DNA from: Takifugu bimaculatus
Lineage: Eukaryota; Chordata; Actinopteri; Tetraodontiformes; Tetraodontidae
Assembly: GCA_004026145.2 (NCBI GenBank)
Contig: CP034975.1
Coordinates: 8,586,686-8,650,685 of the forward strand
DNA length: 64,000 nucleotides
Direction of reading: 5' to 3'
The position numbers and the translations under genes are program-made. Positions 1 to 13,600 of this stretch are shown piece after piece. Every line of letters begins with the position of its first letter. The stretch's first letter is position 1. The notes below the pieces were generated by a model that saw only the letters and a program-made list of their open reading frames with translations, was not told where the DNA came from and ran no database searches.

Positions 1-3000
1 TGGTGACTGAGCGTGCCGATACGCTGCCAGTCGCATTTTAAGCGGCCGCCTTGCCCAGAGAGGAACGCGGGGAAGCAGAGCTTTAGGAAGCCCCTTATCT
101 CCACGACGGGAATCCATTATAGACAATGACCACCGGAGTGATTATTGTCTTTGGTCTCGCTGTCATCGATCAGGGAGCAGAGGATATTAAAGTGAAGAGC
201 GCGCCAAGTGGGCGCTCCTCTGCCAACATTTGTAGGATATTAAGGCTGCAGAACCACACATATGTTTGTGATATACGCAGTTATGCCGTTTTATCTCTTT
301 GAACACGTATTGTTAAAGGAAAAATACTCCCTGGCTGAGCGAGAGATTACCAATCGCACAGCTGTTTTATTCACTTTGGCAGCTCAGGACTATTTTAATG
401 ATGGAGACCAGAGACATGTGGCCACTTTTAATTAAATGTTGCCATTAAAAAGCCTGCAGACGCTCGTTGGCAGCGAACGTCTCACGACCTCCTGCTGGAG
501 TTGACCTCCTGGGAATGAGGTCGGACCTAGCTCAATTGTCCTCCGCAGAATTTGGGACACAGCCGGGCTGGAATTACAAACGTTAGCTGTGTTTTGACGG
601 CTAAGAGTGGGAAAATCAGTTTGGGGTGGAAGGATTCGCACCGGATTAGAGCGGAGACGGCAACAGCGGCGCTGAGCTGGGATGAAGCCAGTGGCGCCAT
701 TGTGATTGTTTTGAAAAGCGTTTCTTTTTATTAAGACACAATTCCAAAGCCAATACTTAACGAGCCATGACAAACACGGACTCAAAGGCTAATTATTTGG
801 CTGGAACGCCCGACGACAGCGTCCGCTCGATGAAAGTTAGGAAGCAGATGTTTTTCCCTCCCGTCCCCTGTTGCCCGTGTGGTCGTGCCTCTGTCCAACA
901 TGGTCCGGTGGATCCAGAGCTGCATCAGCTCTTCTCTCGGGCTCCAGCCAAGCTTTCGTTTTCTCTCCTCTTTTCTAGGTTTTACCAGCAGGGTCGACGC
1001 AGAATCCTAATGAGGGCGCATCAGCGTCTGGGTGGACGCTCGTCTTGATCGCCATGACAGTCCTTGTCCAGCTGTGTTGTCAATATTGCGAATTTAACAC
1101 AAAATGATGATGTCATTAAAGGAATTCTTTGGCGCCAAAACCTCCCGACTTCAACCAGCGTGTCAGAGAGAGGTTAGAATTCAAACCCTTTGAGTAGTTG
1201 CAGTCAGGCTCCTCTCGCCCTAAATTCAAACATCTGGCCTGTCTTGGAGAAATCCAGCTGGATTCCATCCCAGCTGCAGTGGATGTAGACAAGGAATCTG
1301 AAATACAGGCGTTCAGGAAGGGAGCGCTTTCTTGCAGGAAGCTGAGGGCGGCTGTTGAAACGCATCGGGATGCGGGCCACCGAGCAATAAAACTGCCATC
1401 GTTACCACTGATGAAGAGATAAAGAGATTTTCCTCGCCCGGATGAGGCGATTGCATCCAAGCTGGGAGCAGCAAATGTATATGATTGACAAATTTAAACA
1501 TTTCCCATTTGAAAAACTGGCAGCAGGATGTGATGCAGAGGGGCAGCAGGAGGCAAACATCTGATTTTACGAAGCAAATCTGGAAAATGGTGCAAAATAA
1601 TTGTTCCCGCGGCATCCATACATCCACATGTCCTCGTCCTACCAATCCTGCCATGTGTCTGAGATGGCTCCAGATGTTTAATTGCACACACCCTCAGGTC
1701 TAAAGCTTGGATTCTGCTGTCTGAAAATGTGAAAATCGCACCTCTGTGTGGGTTTATAAGGCAACATATAGCCAAACCTGTCATGAAACCTTATCACTCC
1801 CAAACCGGCTCCATATAGACACCATCTGAATTCACTGGCACAACTGATCCTCCCCTCTGGGTTTGTTTTTCTTCTCTTCCGACCGAACCGCGCGCAAGTA
1901 CACAACACGTCGCCTCTCGGGAAGTCTAAGATATTGGAGATAAAGAGATGAGACGTGGCTGTCAAGCCATGAAATAAAAAATCTATTTTCAGCAGACAGG
2001 CCGTGTACATTGCTGACGTCAGTCGGCGGCGACCCCGATATCACCCTCCTCCGTAACACACACACTGTAAACACGCTGTACGCAGGCTGCACGAGATGAG
2101 CGCAAAGTATGCCTGCGTGCTTCCCATTTCTTCCCATCCACGACGAGAATGAGGAATTTTCTTAACTACAGCTCTAGAAATAGTGTCACTGATGTTCCAA
2201 ACATCTCTAACTAAAGGGCCCTCTCAGTGACCTCCACGCATCAAAGTGCGGGGGCTCGTTCTGTCTCCTGAACGCCCACATTTGGAGCATCTTTGTAATT
2301 ATGCATGACGGTGACGCCTGTGCGGATGCTAACAGGGACATTACAGGCCGGATCCCAGTAGCCCGAAGGCTGTTATGCACCTCTGCGGTCCAAATGAGAC
2401 CAACCTCCACTGGGGCCTATTATTTTAAGCTAGTGATCTGTTAGCATCCCAGGTCAAACTACCAGCAGAGGGCCTCATGGCAGGAATGAAAAGCTAAAGC
2501 TACCGATTATTCCTCTTTCCGTGGATAAGTGATGGTGTGTGTCAGCTGGTTTGCGTTGAAAATTTGGATTTCCTGCCTGGATGAGGGTTGGGTGGCTTCG
2601 CCGTGAAACCCAGAAACCAGATGCTGAAATAACAGTACAGGTAAGCGGCACGAATGGTGACATAACCGACTTCAAATGTCATAATCATTCAGACTGCTGC
2701 ACCTCTGTGATGTAGATCTGAGAGGCTGTGCTCGGTCGGTCCTGTTATTCAGAGAAACCTTGCAGACAACACCACCTTTAAATTAAGATGATTTGTGCCT
2801 CACAAGCTTTGAGGTGAAATGGGACTAGCCTCTTGGCTGCTCCCTCTCTTTCCTCCCAGACAGATCAGGGATTCATTACCGGGTGTATCCTGGATGAGCC
2901 GTGTGGAAACTGGCGAAAGACTGTGGCAGCCAAACACGGAACCTTCCAGCCTCTTCAGGAAACCAACGAACTCCAGATCCTGTAATTAGCCGTTAGCGTC

Positions 3001-4469
3001 CACCTTCGTCCGCCACCATTCACAAGCTCTGTATTAAAAGCCTTCCATTAAAGAAAGACAAAAGCCAAAGAAGCGGGATGTTCAGTGACACAGACCTCAT
3101 GTTTATGAAATATCGGAAGTCGTAATTAGCATCCAGGCGGACAGGAATTCCTGTTTTTAAACTGTTTATAGTCAAAGCAGTTTTGTTATGACTATAACTT
3201 GGCCAGAGATTAGAGAAAAGAGTAGAAATTAGATGTTGCAAATTGTCTTTTTTTTTCTTTTCCTTCACATGTCTGGAATCTCCAACACAGCTGCATTTAA
3301 ATTCATGAAAACAATGGCTTAAAAAGAGTGAACAGGCTGCACTCCATCTTGTCTTGAATGGTAAAATATGGATTTGATCCGGACTGCGTCAGCGTCTGTA
3401 ACAAAGACAGGAGAGGAGGAAGAGCTGCAGCAGCAGCAGTCAGCCGTGACGTGATGAAGAGCGACGCGCGAGGCATTGATCCATCACTGTGTTGGAACAT
3501 GCCCGTAAGTTTTTCCGGGCAGATCTGAGACTGTGAATTATGGGGTCCCAACAGGTCTGGGCTGTGTGAGGCGGGACGCTGCAACAACTTACTTATTAAA
3601 GTCATTAAAGGATGCAAACAAAAGGTCCAACACTTACTTTGGCTGTTTTTTTCAATAAGATTCACACATGATGTGTAAAAACCCTGAAATGCTGTTATAA
3701 AATGTTTGTATGGGGGAAAATTATCAGTATTTTCTCGAAATATTTGACTTGATGTTGTCTTAAATTCCTCAAATCCAGACCCCAAATGCTTCATTTCATA
3801 CTGTTTTTCCTCATTGGAATCCCATTTTCCCACAGATCCAATAGAAAAGCTTTGATGCGGCGTGTCAAATCTCATTAATTAACAATTAAAATAATAAAAT
3901 CAATTAACAAGGAGAACATTGGGAATGTAGAAGTCAGCATGTTGTTAACCATGACTCGTTTTCCCCTGTTTGTGTTTGACTAGCGACGGTTAAATCAGTC
4001 TGTGTCAAGCGCGGTGGGAGGAGATGTTGATGAAAGAAGATCCTGAATGAGTCCATTTCCCAGAGAGCTTTCAGTCCATCTGCCCACAATAGTAAAATCC
4101 TCCGGTCTGTTGTGTCAGCGCCCTGGACGGGTCCAGCTCTAAACAAAACAGAGCATCTGAAATAGATGACTGTCCCGTCTGCCTGCCTGCTTTCCTTCCT
4201 TCCTTGCTTCCTTCTTTCTCCCTCGCTCTTTATTTTCACTCTGCCTCGCTGCATTTTTCCCGGGCTGAGGCGCCCATGGACCCTCTGGCTCCTCTGCCTC
4301 TGCTTTCGTCAGTGTCTTGGAGCACTCTGAGGACTTTGTGAACTCTCTGTGTGGGAAGGCGAGAGGAAGGGGAGTAGTTGATGGGACGCAGCCCCGCAGC
4401 AGCAGCAGGCTCCTCTGGAGACGCCGTCGGGACTCTCAGCTGGAGATAACCCCCCCCTTCCCCGGGGTC
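1..4469. other. Upstream noncoding region of CPXM2
   Basis: No exon of a recognisable gene was found on either strand. The open frames here, the longest 190 codons on the minus strand at 3303-3875, show no known domain, low-complexity composition and no splice-supported continuation. The last 200 bases before 4470 probably hold the 5' untranslated region of CPXM2. A short pyrimidine-rich TTCC run lies at about 4194-4214. No convincing TATA box was seen. Confidence 0.5.
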
Positions 4470-4671
4470 ATGACAACACAGCAGCGCAGCTTCCTAATCC
4501 GCCTGGCACTGCTGGGACTCCTCGTGGGGCTTGCAGAGCTGAATGCCGGTGAGGATGAGGATTATTACATGCAGGAGCTGTTGACAAGAGATCTGTATAA
4601 CCAGGTGCAAATCCAGGAGACGCCTGTGGCCTCGATTCCCGCCAAGAAAGCACCCAAGGAAAAAAACCAAG
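4470..4671 (+). CDS. cpxm2: CPXM2 exon 1: start codon and signal peptide
   Basis: The exon encodes a start Met, a hydrophobic core (IRLALLGLLVGLAEL) and then the acidic DEDYYMQELLTRD segment that resembles the mature N terminus of CPXM2 (human: DPDYYGQEIWSRE). It ends in phase 1 before a GTACAA donor. The alternative upstream in-frame Met at 4317 would add 51 basic, serine-rich residues in front of the signal peptide and is judged untranslated. Confidence 0.8.
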
Positions 4672-7600
4672 GTACAAAAAGACTTTTTAAAAAGTTCTAT
4701 TCTGTCATCTATCAATGCATCTTGAGCCAGCAATATTAAGAAATATGATGATGGAATGTGCCACCACTTAATCCGGGATTATTCGTTGGCTTTTTTGAGT
4801 TCTACAGTTTGGGTTTTTTGGTGAATGTGTGTGAATTAAGAAAGAAAGAAAGAAAAACAGCCCTAATTTGAAATGATTTGGAAATATTGCTTAAAGAATT
4901 CAGTGTCCGTACGGCGTGTGCGTGTTTACTGGGCTGAGTTTAAGTTGTGAATCCTTTGCACAAAAGAGAACCACACATCTGTAAAAGCCCGCAGGCGCAT
5001 TTGGGTTTGAGGGACGCTAACGTGCTGAGGGGGCTGGTTTTGGTTTGTAATGTAGAGCAGCTGAGTTGACATTGATGTCATCTTTCTGGCATCCGGAGTC
5101 GTGCACCTCTGCAGAGATACCTGTTGCAGGTGGGAGAGCAGGCAGGCGAGGCGGTGTGTGCAGCAAACTGGGTGCAGAATGGACTCTGACCTCTGTCCCG
5201 GTTCACAGAAAAAGAGCTTTTTTGATATTTCGTGCATTGCTGGGCAGCAATGCTGCGCAGGAAACGGCAAAAAGGAGGATGAAATATCAAATATTTGAGC
5301 CTCACATGTTGGAGTAAACAATTTCTGGCTGTAAAGTTTGTCTCAACTTTCAAAAGTGTTTCAAAGCGACGTTTTTTGCATTTCCTTCTTTTGCTCTGAA
5401 CGAGAAATCAATCACTCCAAAGTAAAACCACAACAAGACGTCTGCGTCTCCGTGTGAAAAGTGATGCACTCTCTGTCCAAACACAGATATTCTGACCGCG
5501 AACGCAACTAAAGACCTTTGGCACGCGATGTTTACGGCACAATTACTATTTAAAACACCCTGATGGGACCAATATACTGCAAATCTGGGAGGCTTCTCTC
5601 ACAAGCTGGACCACATATGCAGTTCAGAGCACCAGTGGTGGATTTAACGCAATCAGGATAAAGAGTTTCAGATGTGAGAAGGATTGTTGTGATGTGGGGG
5701 CCTGACCGGACACTCCAGAATCAAATGAAATCTTCACTGTCATGTGACTCCCCCGCCCACCACATCGGCGCCCTTGCTGAGCACCTAGGTCAACGATGCC
5801 AAACCATAAACGCATCAAAGGTACCGAAGAAATAAAAGTGGAAAGTGACAAAACAGGAGTTGTGGAAGAAAGATTTCATACAGTTGCAGGAGGAATTCCA
5901 GCGAATCCAGCCAAGGTTTTATTCTTGTGTCAACAGTGTCGTTTCTTCCTCCTCCCAGCGTTTCAGGCCTCGTCGGGCCTGCTCCTGTCTTAACATCACT
6001 CTCGTCCTCAGTGAAAACGTCCGGCAAAAAGGCCGAGAAGAACAAGAAGACCGCCGGGACGACCCCGAACAGCATCTCAGACGGAGAAGGCCAGTACAGG
6101 CCTGTGGCAGAAGGTGAGCGTGCAGCAAAGTTTACTGAACTGTCTGCTGATGAATTATGTGATATAGATTTATCCCCCCCTCCCGACGGAACATCTGGCC
6201 TCACAAGTGGAGCGCCGCCATTGTAGCAACGATAGCCTCCGTTCCTGCGCAGCCATTGTGTTTGGTTTCCATGGATCGCGGCGTATTTGCGGAACGGGAG
6301 CCGCGGCGCCGTGGCGGCCTTCCTGTCATGTTGATGACAGATTAAACTTAAGAGGCTTTAAACACGCAGATGTTGCCTTTAATAGACTTATTCACGCTGT
6401 CGGGCCGCTGCAACAGTGTTGAAAGACGCGACGGATCCGTTGTGTTTGGTTGAGGCGGCTGAGAGGATCAGAGCAGGAGGCTGCCGTTTCTTTTTCATAT
6501 GGTGCTTGGGAATGGGAGCAGAAAGTTGGACTTTTCCTGTGTGATGGAAAGTGGGAGCTCCAAGCAGAGGCACCTGGCAGCCACACAGTCCAAATCTGGA
6601 AGGCTCCAGCTCCCCAAATCATCTTTTAACAGTTTAAATCATGAATCACGCCAGTCTGTTTTCCAAATGTAACCCAGGGATGCTGGTAGCAGCTGATTTT
6701 TCATGCCTGCCTCGACTGGTTTTACAGTAAAAGAGGGAATTTTTTTCATATCAAGAGCAACTTTCTCCCATATTTTTTACTAATCTATCGCCTGGAACAG
6801 AGGTGAAACATGAGTGTTTGCCACATTCACATACCTGAACAACTGGGAATCCATTGAAACAATCAGAGTTTGATTCGACAGATGTTTTAACAGCCCATTC
6901 ATTGTTCCGCCGTCCCTGCTCGGTTATTGCTGTTTCTGACCCGCGCGCTCGAGCCACGGCTCGGTTTGGCGTGGATGAGATGAAAGAAAGCAGTGATTGT
7001 ATCCCAACGTGCATCAGGATAGAGTGATCTAGGTCAACCTCAAATGCAACTTTACGCAGCATCAATTACTCACAATCTGTCCGTTTACACGTGCACAGTC
7101 ACCGTGGGGACAGAAATCTCTGAGGAATAAACGTACATTTCCAGCCTAAACATAAGTGTCCATTACAAGAGACATGACCGTATTCCTGGAGTGGGCGCAC
7201 GTCCTAGTTTGGGTTATTGTAATGGTGAACATGGGCTTTTTCACCCATTCCATTGTGCATCGCTGCCATTTAATAAAGGGACTAATAAAGGGAATATTTT
7301 TGTGATAGCAGAGTAAGTTTGGAGCTCTGGCAAGATGGTGACCAGGACAGCATGAAATGAGGTCTTGACTGTCTCTTTTATCATCATATCACAGAACCAG
7401 ATGCTGTCTTCCTGTGTGGCTCCTCTTTCAAAGGGCTGCATGCAGATGGGGAAAGCGGTTCAGGGCTTTGCAGCATGGCAGGCACCCATCTATTTTCCCT
7501 CCCTTCCAACCTTGAACTTTTGGGCCACCTCTAGGGCGAGGTTGTCCCTAATATGTTGTTATTGTGTCAGTCAGCAGGCCTGCGGACTTATCATACGCGT

Positions 7601-10600
7601 CGGATTCCGTGCTTTTAAATGCAGGGTCACGAGTGGGAACTCTTGGAGTTATTGTGAAAGCTGAGTTGCCTCCAGCTTTCTTTTATGCTTCAGTTTTATA
7701 GCAGAAACTTGGGCTCAAGTTAATTAGCTTTGCACAAAATGTACCTTTTTTCCATGGATCCGCGTCTTTGTTTCCAACAGCTATGAAAGCTTGAGATTGA
7801 TAGCCGGAGAGTGTCCATGACAACATTTAAGATAGAAAAACAGATCGGCACAAACATAACTGTGTATCCAGGCTTCCAAAATCATCAAATCCTTTTGACA
7901 GTGCCACCCGTGGGTGTTTCGATCATATTTTCAAAGCAGTTTGGATCATTGCCGTGTCCAACGCGTGCCTAATCCAGACATTCCACAGCTGACGATGTCT
8001 CCAACCACCCGGATCCGACCGCAGTAACTCTCAGCACAGGTGATGTTGTGCATATCGGCTTTATGTGGATGGAGAGCGTCCACTAACGTTTTTAACATCT
8101 CCCAGCCTGAAGAGCAGCCAGAGGGCCTTGAACATGGCTGCCAGAGCTTTGCTGTGCCAGCAAGTGGGTGTTCCTGGATGGAACGCTGAAACATTTCATG
8201 TTCCTGTTGATGACGGCTGATTTCTATCATTATCCCGCTGCTTTGGCAGAGCTAGAAGACCTTAACACCTGAGATTTTTCTCCTACTTTTTGGAGACGCC
8301 AGTCGAGGAAGCCCTGAAAGTACAGGAGAGCCGGCTCACATCCTACGTTGTTGACTCTTCTTCGGCTCCTCTTCACCTCATATCTTCCCGCAACCACAGA
8401 GGAGATACATACCTTTGATGTTTGGTTAACTAATATCTTCTTATTAAGTTTTGCAAAACTTTTTTTCCCATCATCCTGAAGTGATCTGATTTCCCAGCGG
8501 CAGCCGCACGTGCTGAGTAACGCAGTGATCAGAAAGCACAACGTGCCTGCAGGAGGACATCGAGGTCAGGTGTTGCGTAACAGCAGAGGGCTAAAGAAGC
8601 TCCTTATATGATGGGGAAACTCTCTTCAGTGTGTGGCTAAAACAAAGAAAAACATGGGACAAAATGTAACTACAAATGTTCACATTCGCCTGTTATTGCA
8701 ATCATCCACTATTTAGTCATGTAGAGGAGAATTTGATGGCTATTTTCAGTGTTTTACTAAAAAATTTACAGCATAAAGGTCATTAATAGAACACTTGCAG
8801 CACATTAAACATATTTTGGCTTAAGATGTCAGATTTTCCTCATTATGATACAAAGAAGCACTAAAAGAAAAGCTAACATTAGCTCCAATCCTTGCTCATT
8901 GCTCTTCTTGGATGGACCAAATTAGCAGCGAGATCCTAATAATAGGTCTTACCAGGCACAGACAAGTACAGATGATGTGTTATTTTCTTCACACTTTCCC
9001 TTTCTGTGCAAATCTGCCTGTTATTGTTAAATCTGGCTCTTAAGGAATGTGGGCGTTAAAAAAAACCTGCAGCGCGTCTAGTGCCATGCACTACACTCTC
9101 ATCACAGGCCAATTTATCATTCTCGTCACCTAGAATGTCCTCCCATGGGATTGGAAACGATGAAGATTGATGATTTTCAGCTTCACGCTTCAACTACGAA
9201 GCGCTACGGCCTTGGAGCACACAGGGGTCGCCTAAACATCCAGGTAAGAGAGGAGCACGAAGCTTGCCGGATTTTCGTCTTGTTGAATAAATGCAGCATG
9301 TAATAACAATCCATCGTGGCAGGGGGCGCTATTTCTACCGTAATAATTTCACCTGTTTATCCTACTCTTTAAATAAATAATGTTATTTTGTCCCTTAATC
9401 TAATAATTAAAGCCTTAATTAGCTCCTTTTTTGCTGCTACCTTCCCAGAACAGATGTTTTGGATGGCATTAAAGGTCATTTATCAGCAGCTTTTCCAGTT
9501 AAGCTGCTTTAAAACTGGAAAAATCCTTATTTCCTTCTTTAGTCATGATGGATCTTGGTTATTATTGCACAAAATAGATTACAGAAGGTTGGAGGATATT
9601 CTAGTAAGAATGTCTTTAATACAATATAGGCCGTGTGTAAGATCTGGCAACGGTTTGTTTTCAAGAGTGTCAACAAAATACTGCAAAAATGATCGATCGT
9701 AGCCTGAGCAGTAATGCTAACAAAGACTTAAGTACGTTCCTTCAGCATTCCTGCACCTGTAGAGGGGAACTGTGTCAACGTTTATAGACTCATCTTAAGC
9801 CTTAGTGAACAATAACTGTTTCTGTTTCAGCGTAGTTTAATAACCGCGCAGTAACTGTTTCTGCCGCTCCACCAAACCCAACAAGGAGACTGAAGGAAAG
9901 TGACTCCCTGTTAGGTCAAGTTGGGGATCGGAATCTGACAGTGACCTTTATTGTCTTTTTTTTTTTAGGTTCTGTGATTGTTCAAGTAGCCAGGAATGCT
10001 GCATGTGGCTCTTGAAGGGCACACTATTTATTGTCATTAATAAAAGCACCCACAGTATCTTGTCTTCCAATGAGCAGCCTGATTAAATCTCAAACAGATG
10101 GATTTTTTTTGCAGCAGCAACAGTCGACGTCAAAAAAATTTCCAGGAAAAGGCTGAACGGCTGCTTTTCATAAGTCGAACTGGTAATGTTGCTGTAGCTA
10201 TGTTGCCAGTGTGCAAACAGCCCATTTCACCACTGTGTCCTATTTTGCCAATCCTTCCCACTAAAAAAGTCAATTTTTTTCTTACTGTGTCCCACTGTAA
10301 GAAGTAACTAATTAATTTTGATCTCTCTAAATGTGTAAAAAAGGCTACCATAAATGTACGGTAGATTTTAAGCGATAACATGTCAGATGTGTGGGCTGTT
10401 CCACATGGACTTCTGGAATAGGAATCTGATCTTGGCCCACAGGCTGGCCTCTATGAAGATGACCTCTACGATGGGGCCTGGTGTGCCGGGAGAGATGACC
10501 CACTGCAGTGGTTTGAGGTGGATGCCAGGAGGCTGACAAAGTTTACTGGGGTCATCACACAAGGCAGGAGCTCCCTCTGGTCGTGAGTAGAGCCTCTGCA

Positions 10601-13600
10601 GACACGCACGCAGAGATTGTGGCGGCTGGGGATTTTCTTCTGCGTGCTGATGTGAACCGATAAAGACGAAGGATTTGGGCTCCAGCGTCCAGAGTGACCT
10701 CCCGCTGAGCTCTTTGCAATGCTAGAAATAACCAAAAGAAGAGGCAACTAATTCAATATCTGCTGTTGGTTAAAAAAAAATTAGCAAAGAATAGGGAGAA
10801 TATGAAAAATAGATTGAATAATCCCCATAATGTCACAATGGACAGGCCAGAAAATGATCTATAAATCCAAGGGATCTGCTATAAATCCAATTAGGACTAA
10901 TAAATATCAAATCTTTGCCTTTATCTAATCTTTATTCCATGTTTCAATCAGATATTCAATTAAATTAACATTGGATACTTGTGTCCAAGATAATGGGGCA
11001 GAAAACATTTAATTTGAAACGTGTTTGAGAGGTGTAGAAAATCAAATGTTTATTTTTGTGCGTGCAATAACTTTAGAATAAGAGCTGCTGTGTTTTTGTT
11101 CACTCGGGAGTTAAGTAAGACGTTTCTTACTTTAATAAGTCTTTTTCCCATCTCTTATTTGCTGGATTAAGGGTTTATGAATCCGACTGATCGGACGGTG
11201 GCCTCATTCTTTCATCTCTCCTCAAAGGTCACTAGATTTTAAAAATAACCGCGGAGAGCTAAGCCTGGCTTTGCCGTTAACTCTTCAGGCTCCTTTTAAT
11301 CAGTTCACAATGTAAAAATCCAATTTTAAGCCTGTTTTGATCAATATACCACACTTTATAGCCCCTATCCAGCCCAGAAGAGCATGGAGGTGATTACTGA
11401 GTTGAAAAAAAGTCTAAATATTCCACTGACAACGATGCCCAGTCGGAGCATTATGATATTAACAATTCTCTACGCAGCAAAAAAGCATTTTCTCCCCTAA
11501 AGTGTGACCTTTATACTTCCTAACTGTCGAGGGTAAATACTTCCTGCTTTTTATTACTATATCAGACTTTGTTTAGACTTTTTTTTCCAGACATCCAGAA
11601 CACTCCGAGAACACCAAAGCAGCCGGTTGCCTGGGAAAGAATATCTGCACAATTAGCTTAGCGGGGCGTGTAACTGTCTGCAGAGCCTGATCGCTGGCTT
11701 CTGTCTGTAACAGCATTTTAATTAACAGAACTGGGAATTCTCTCCACGCCGGACCAGCACGGCGCTGCACTGATGTCTTCATCCAGACACATGGAAATCA
11801 CTGCTACCCTACATACTGCACGTACTGGTGCAACGGGACACGCAGCCATCGCTTGGTTCCCAAAATATTACCAGCGGGAGCATAGAATAGAATCGGGAGC
11901 CCCGATTTTGGGTTTTCTGTTGTCAGACATTTTAGTTTATCAGTAGCTGCTTCAAAAGACGACCCTGTGGCAAGAATCTTTCATCAACTAGAGCTTAAAT
12001 CTCCGACTTCATCCCAAATGCCAACTAAAATGTCAGGAAGGGGAGGGGCATATTGACTTACTTGGCACCAGGGTTTGGTCGTACGGTGATTGAATTTAAC
12101 TTTTATTGTTGCACAGAAGTGCTGCAAGATGCATTTACTTGTCAAAATTGGACGGTTATTCAGACTTTCTGCTGAGCTAGGCTAACTGCTAAAGCTAGTT
12201 GTATTTAAAAAGGCATAAATCCTGATTAAAAAACACCAAAGTACAGGAAAGAAATCAGAGAATTGGGATGTTTAGCAAGCAAGCTTCAGGTGACGCATGA
12301 AATGCTCCTTTTTTCTCTCACATAAGCTGATCAGCCGCTTCGCCACAATCTAGTCAGAGCCTCATTTGCATTCAATTAGGCCTGAGTGAGGATTTCCTTT
12401 CATCCCCCATTTGCCTCCGTGTCTGATGTGGTTTGCAGGAGCGACTGGGTGACCTCGTACAAGGTCATGGTGAGCAACGACAGTCACACCTGGGTGACCA
12501 TAAGGAACGGCTCAGAGGACGTGGTGAGGAAACAGTCTGCATTCAAGCCACAATCTCCTGACGCACGGCTGTTAATAAATCAATCACCAGCTCACGCTTT
12601 GCTCAGTTGTCTGTAATCTTTCTTTTCACGGAATGACTGCAACCAGATGGAAACACAAATTCCTTCTCGGGACTTATTACTGGAGACAATTCGCACATCT
12701 GTTTTTTACCTTCTTCTCGAGCGTAATGAGCCGAGCGGCAACAGTAAATACTGATGATCCGCGGGAGGCCCCATTCTCATAGTTGTGCCTCTTTTGTGCT
12801 GGAGCACCTAAAGTAATTGAGCAGACAGAAGCCTCCTAACAAAGAGGTGCAGCAGCAGCAGATCAGGGATGCAGTCAGCAAGAGAACATCATTGTTAATG
12901 ATCCTTCTATCGATGCACGTGCGGATCATTTCAATACCTCCCTTCTTTCATGAATATCATGTTCTGGTTGCTGCCTTCGGGGGTTTTACATCCCCTCTAA
13001 TGAAGTTTTGGTGTAACTGTACTCTCGGCTGGAGGGTGATGTCATCCATCTGGGATCTAACACCCCTCCAGTAATTTAGTCAACACGGCTTTCCCTCTCA
13101 CCCCCACGCCCACCTTTTATCCGCCAAGCTGCACAGTTATTTGTTTAGCTATAATCCACTGGCACAGATGGGCACCGAAGTCCACCAACAGGTGTGTGAA
13201 TTCAAAACTGCAGCCCTGAGCTTTAGATTGACATTTATAGCGTTAGTTGCTGCGATATTCCCAGAATCTCCTGTCACCATCTTGGTTGAATGTGCTCGCC
13301 TCAGTAGATCTTCAGGGGCAACCAGGAGAAGGAAATTCCGGTGCGGAACATCCTCCCGACGCCGATGGTTGCCCGGTACATTCGCGTCAGCCCTCAGTCT
13401 TGGTTTAAGCAGTGGCAACATCTGCATGAGGGTGGAGATCCTGGGCTGCCCTTTACCAGGTGAGGGATCTGCTGGGACAAATTCTGTCTGGCCAGGCTTG
13501 AACAGTTTTTATCTTCTAGGTTCACTGCTTCTAGATCATCCGTCTGTCTGAAAAGCGAGACTGTTTTGCCTAATTAATGTAATTGTCCAGCACTGTGAAT

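Noticed and set aside
3303..3875. A 190-codon minus-strand open frame upstream of CPXM2
   Set aside because: No recognisable domain, odd composition and no splice-consistent neighbour; probably chance.
4317..4469. N-terminal extension of CPXM2 from the ATG at 4317
   Set aside because: It would bury the signal peptide behind 51 arginine- and serine-rich residues.
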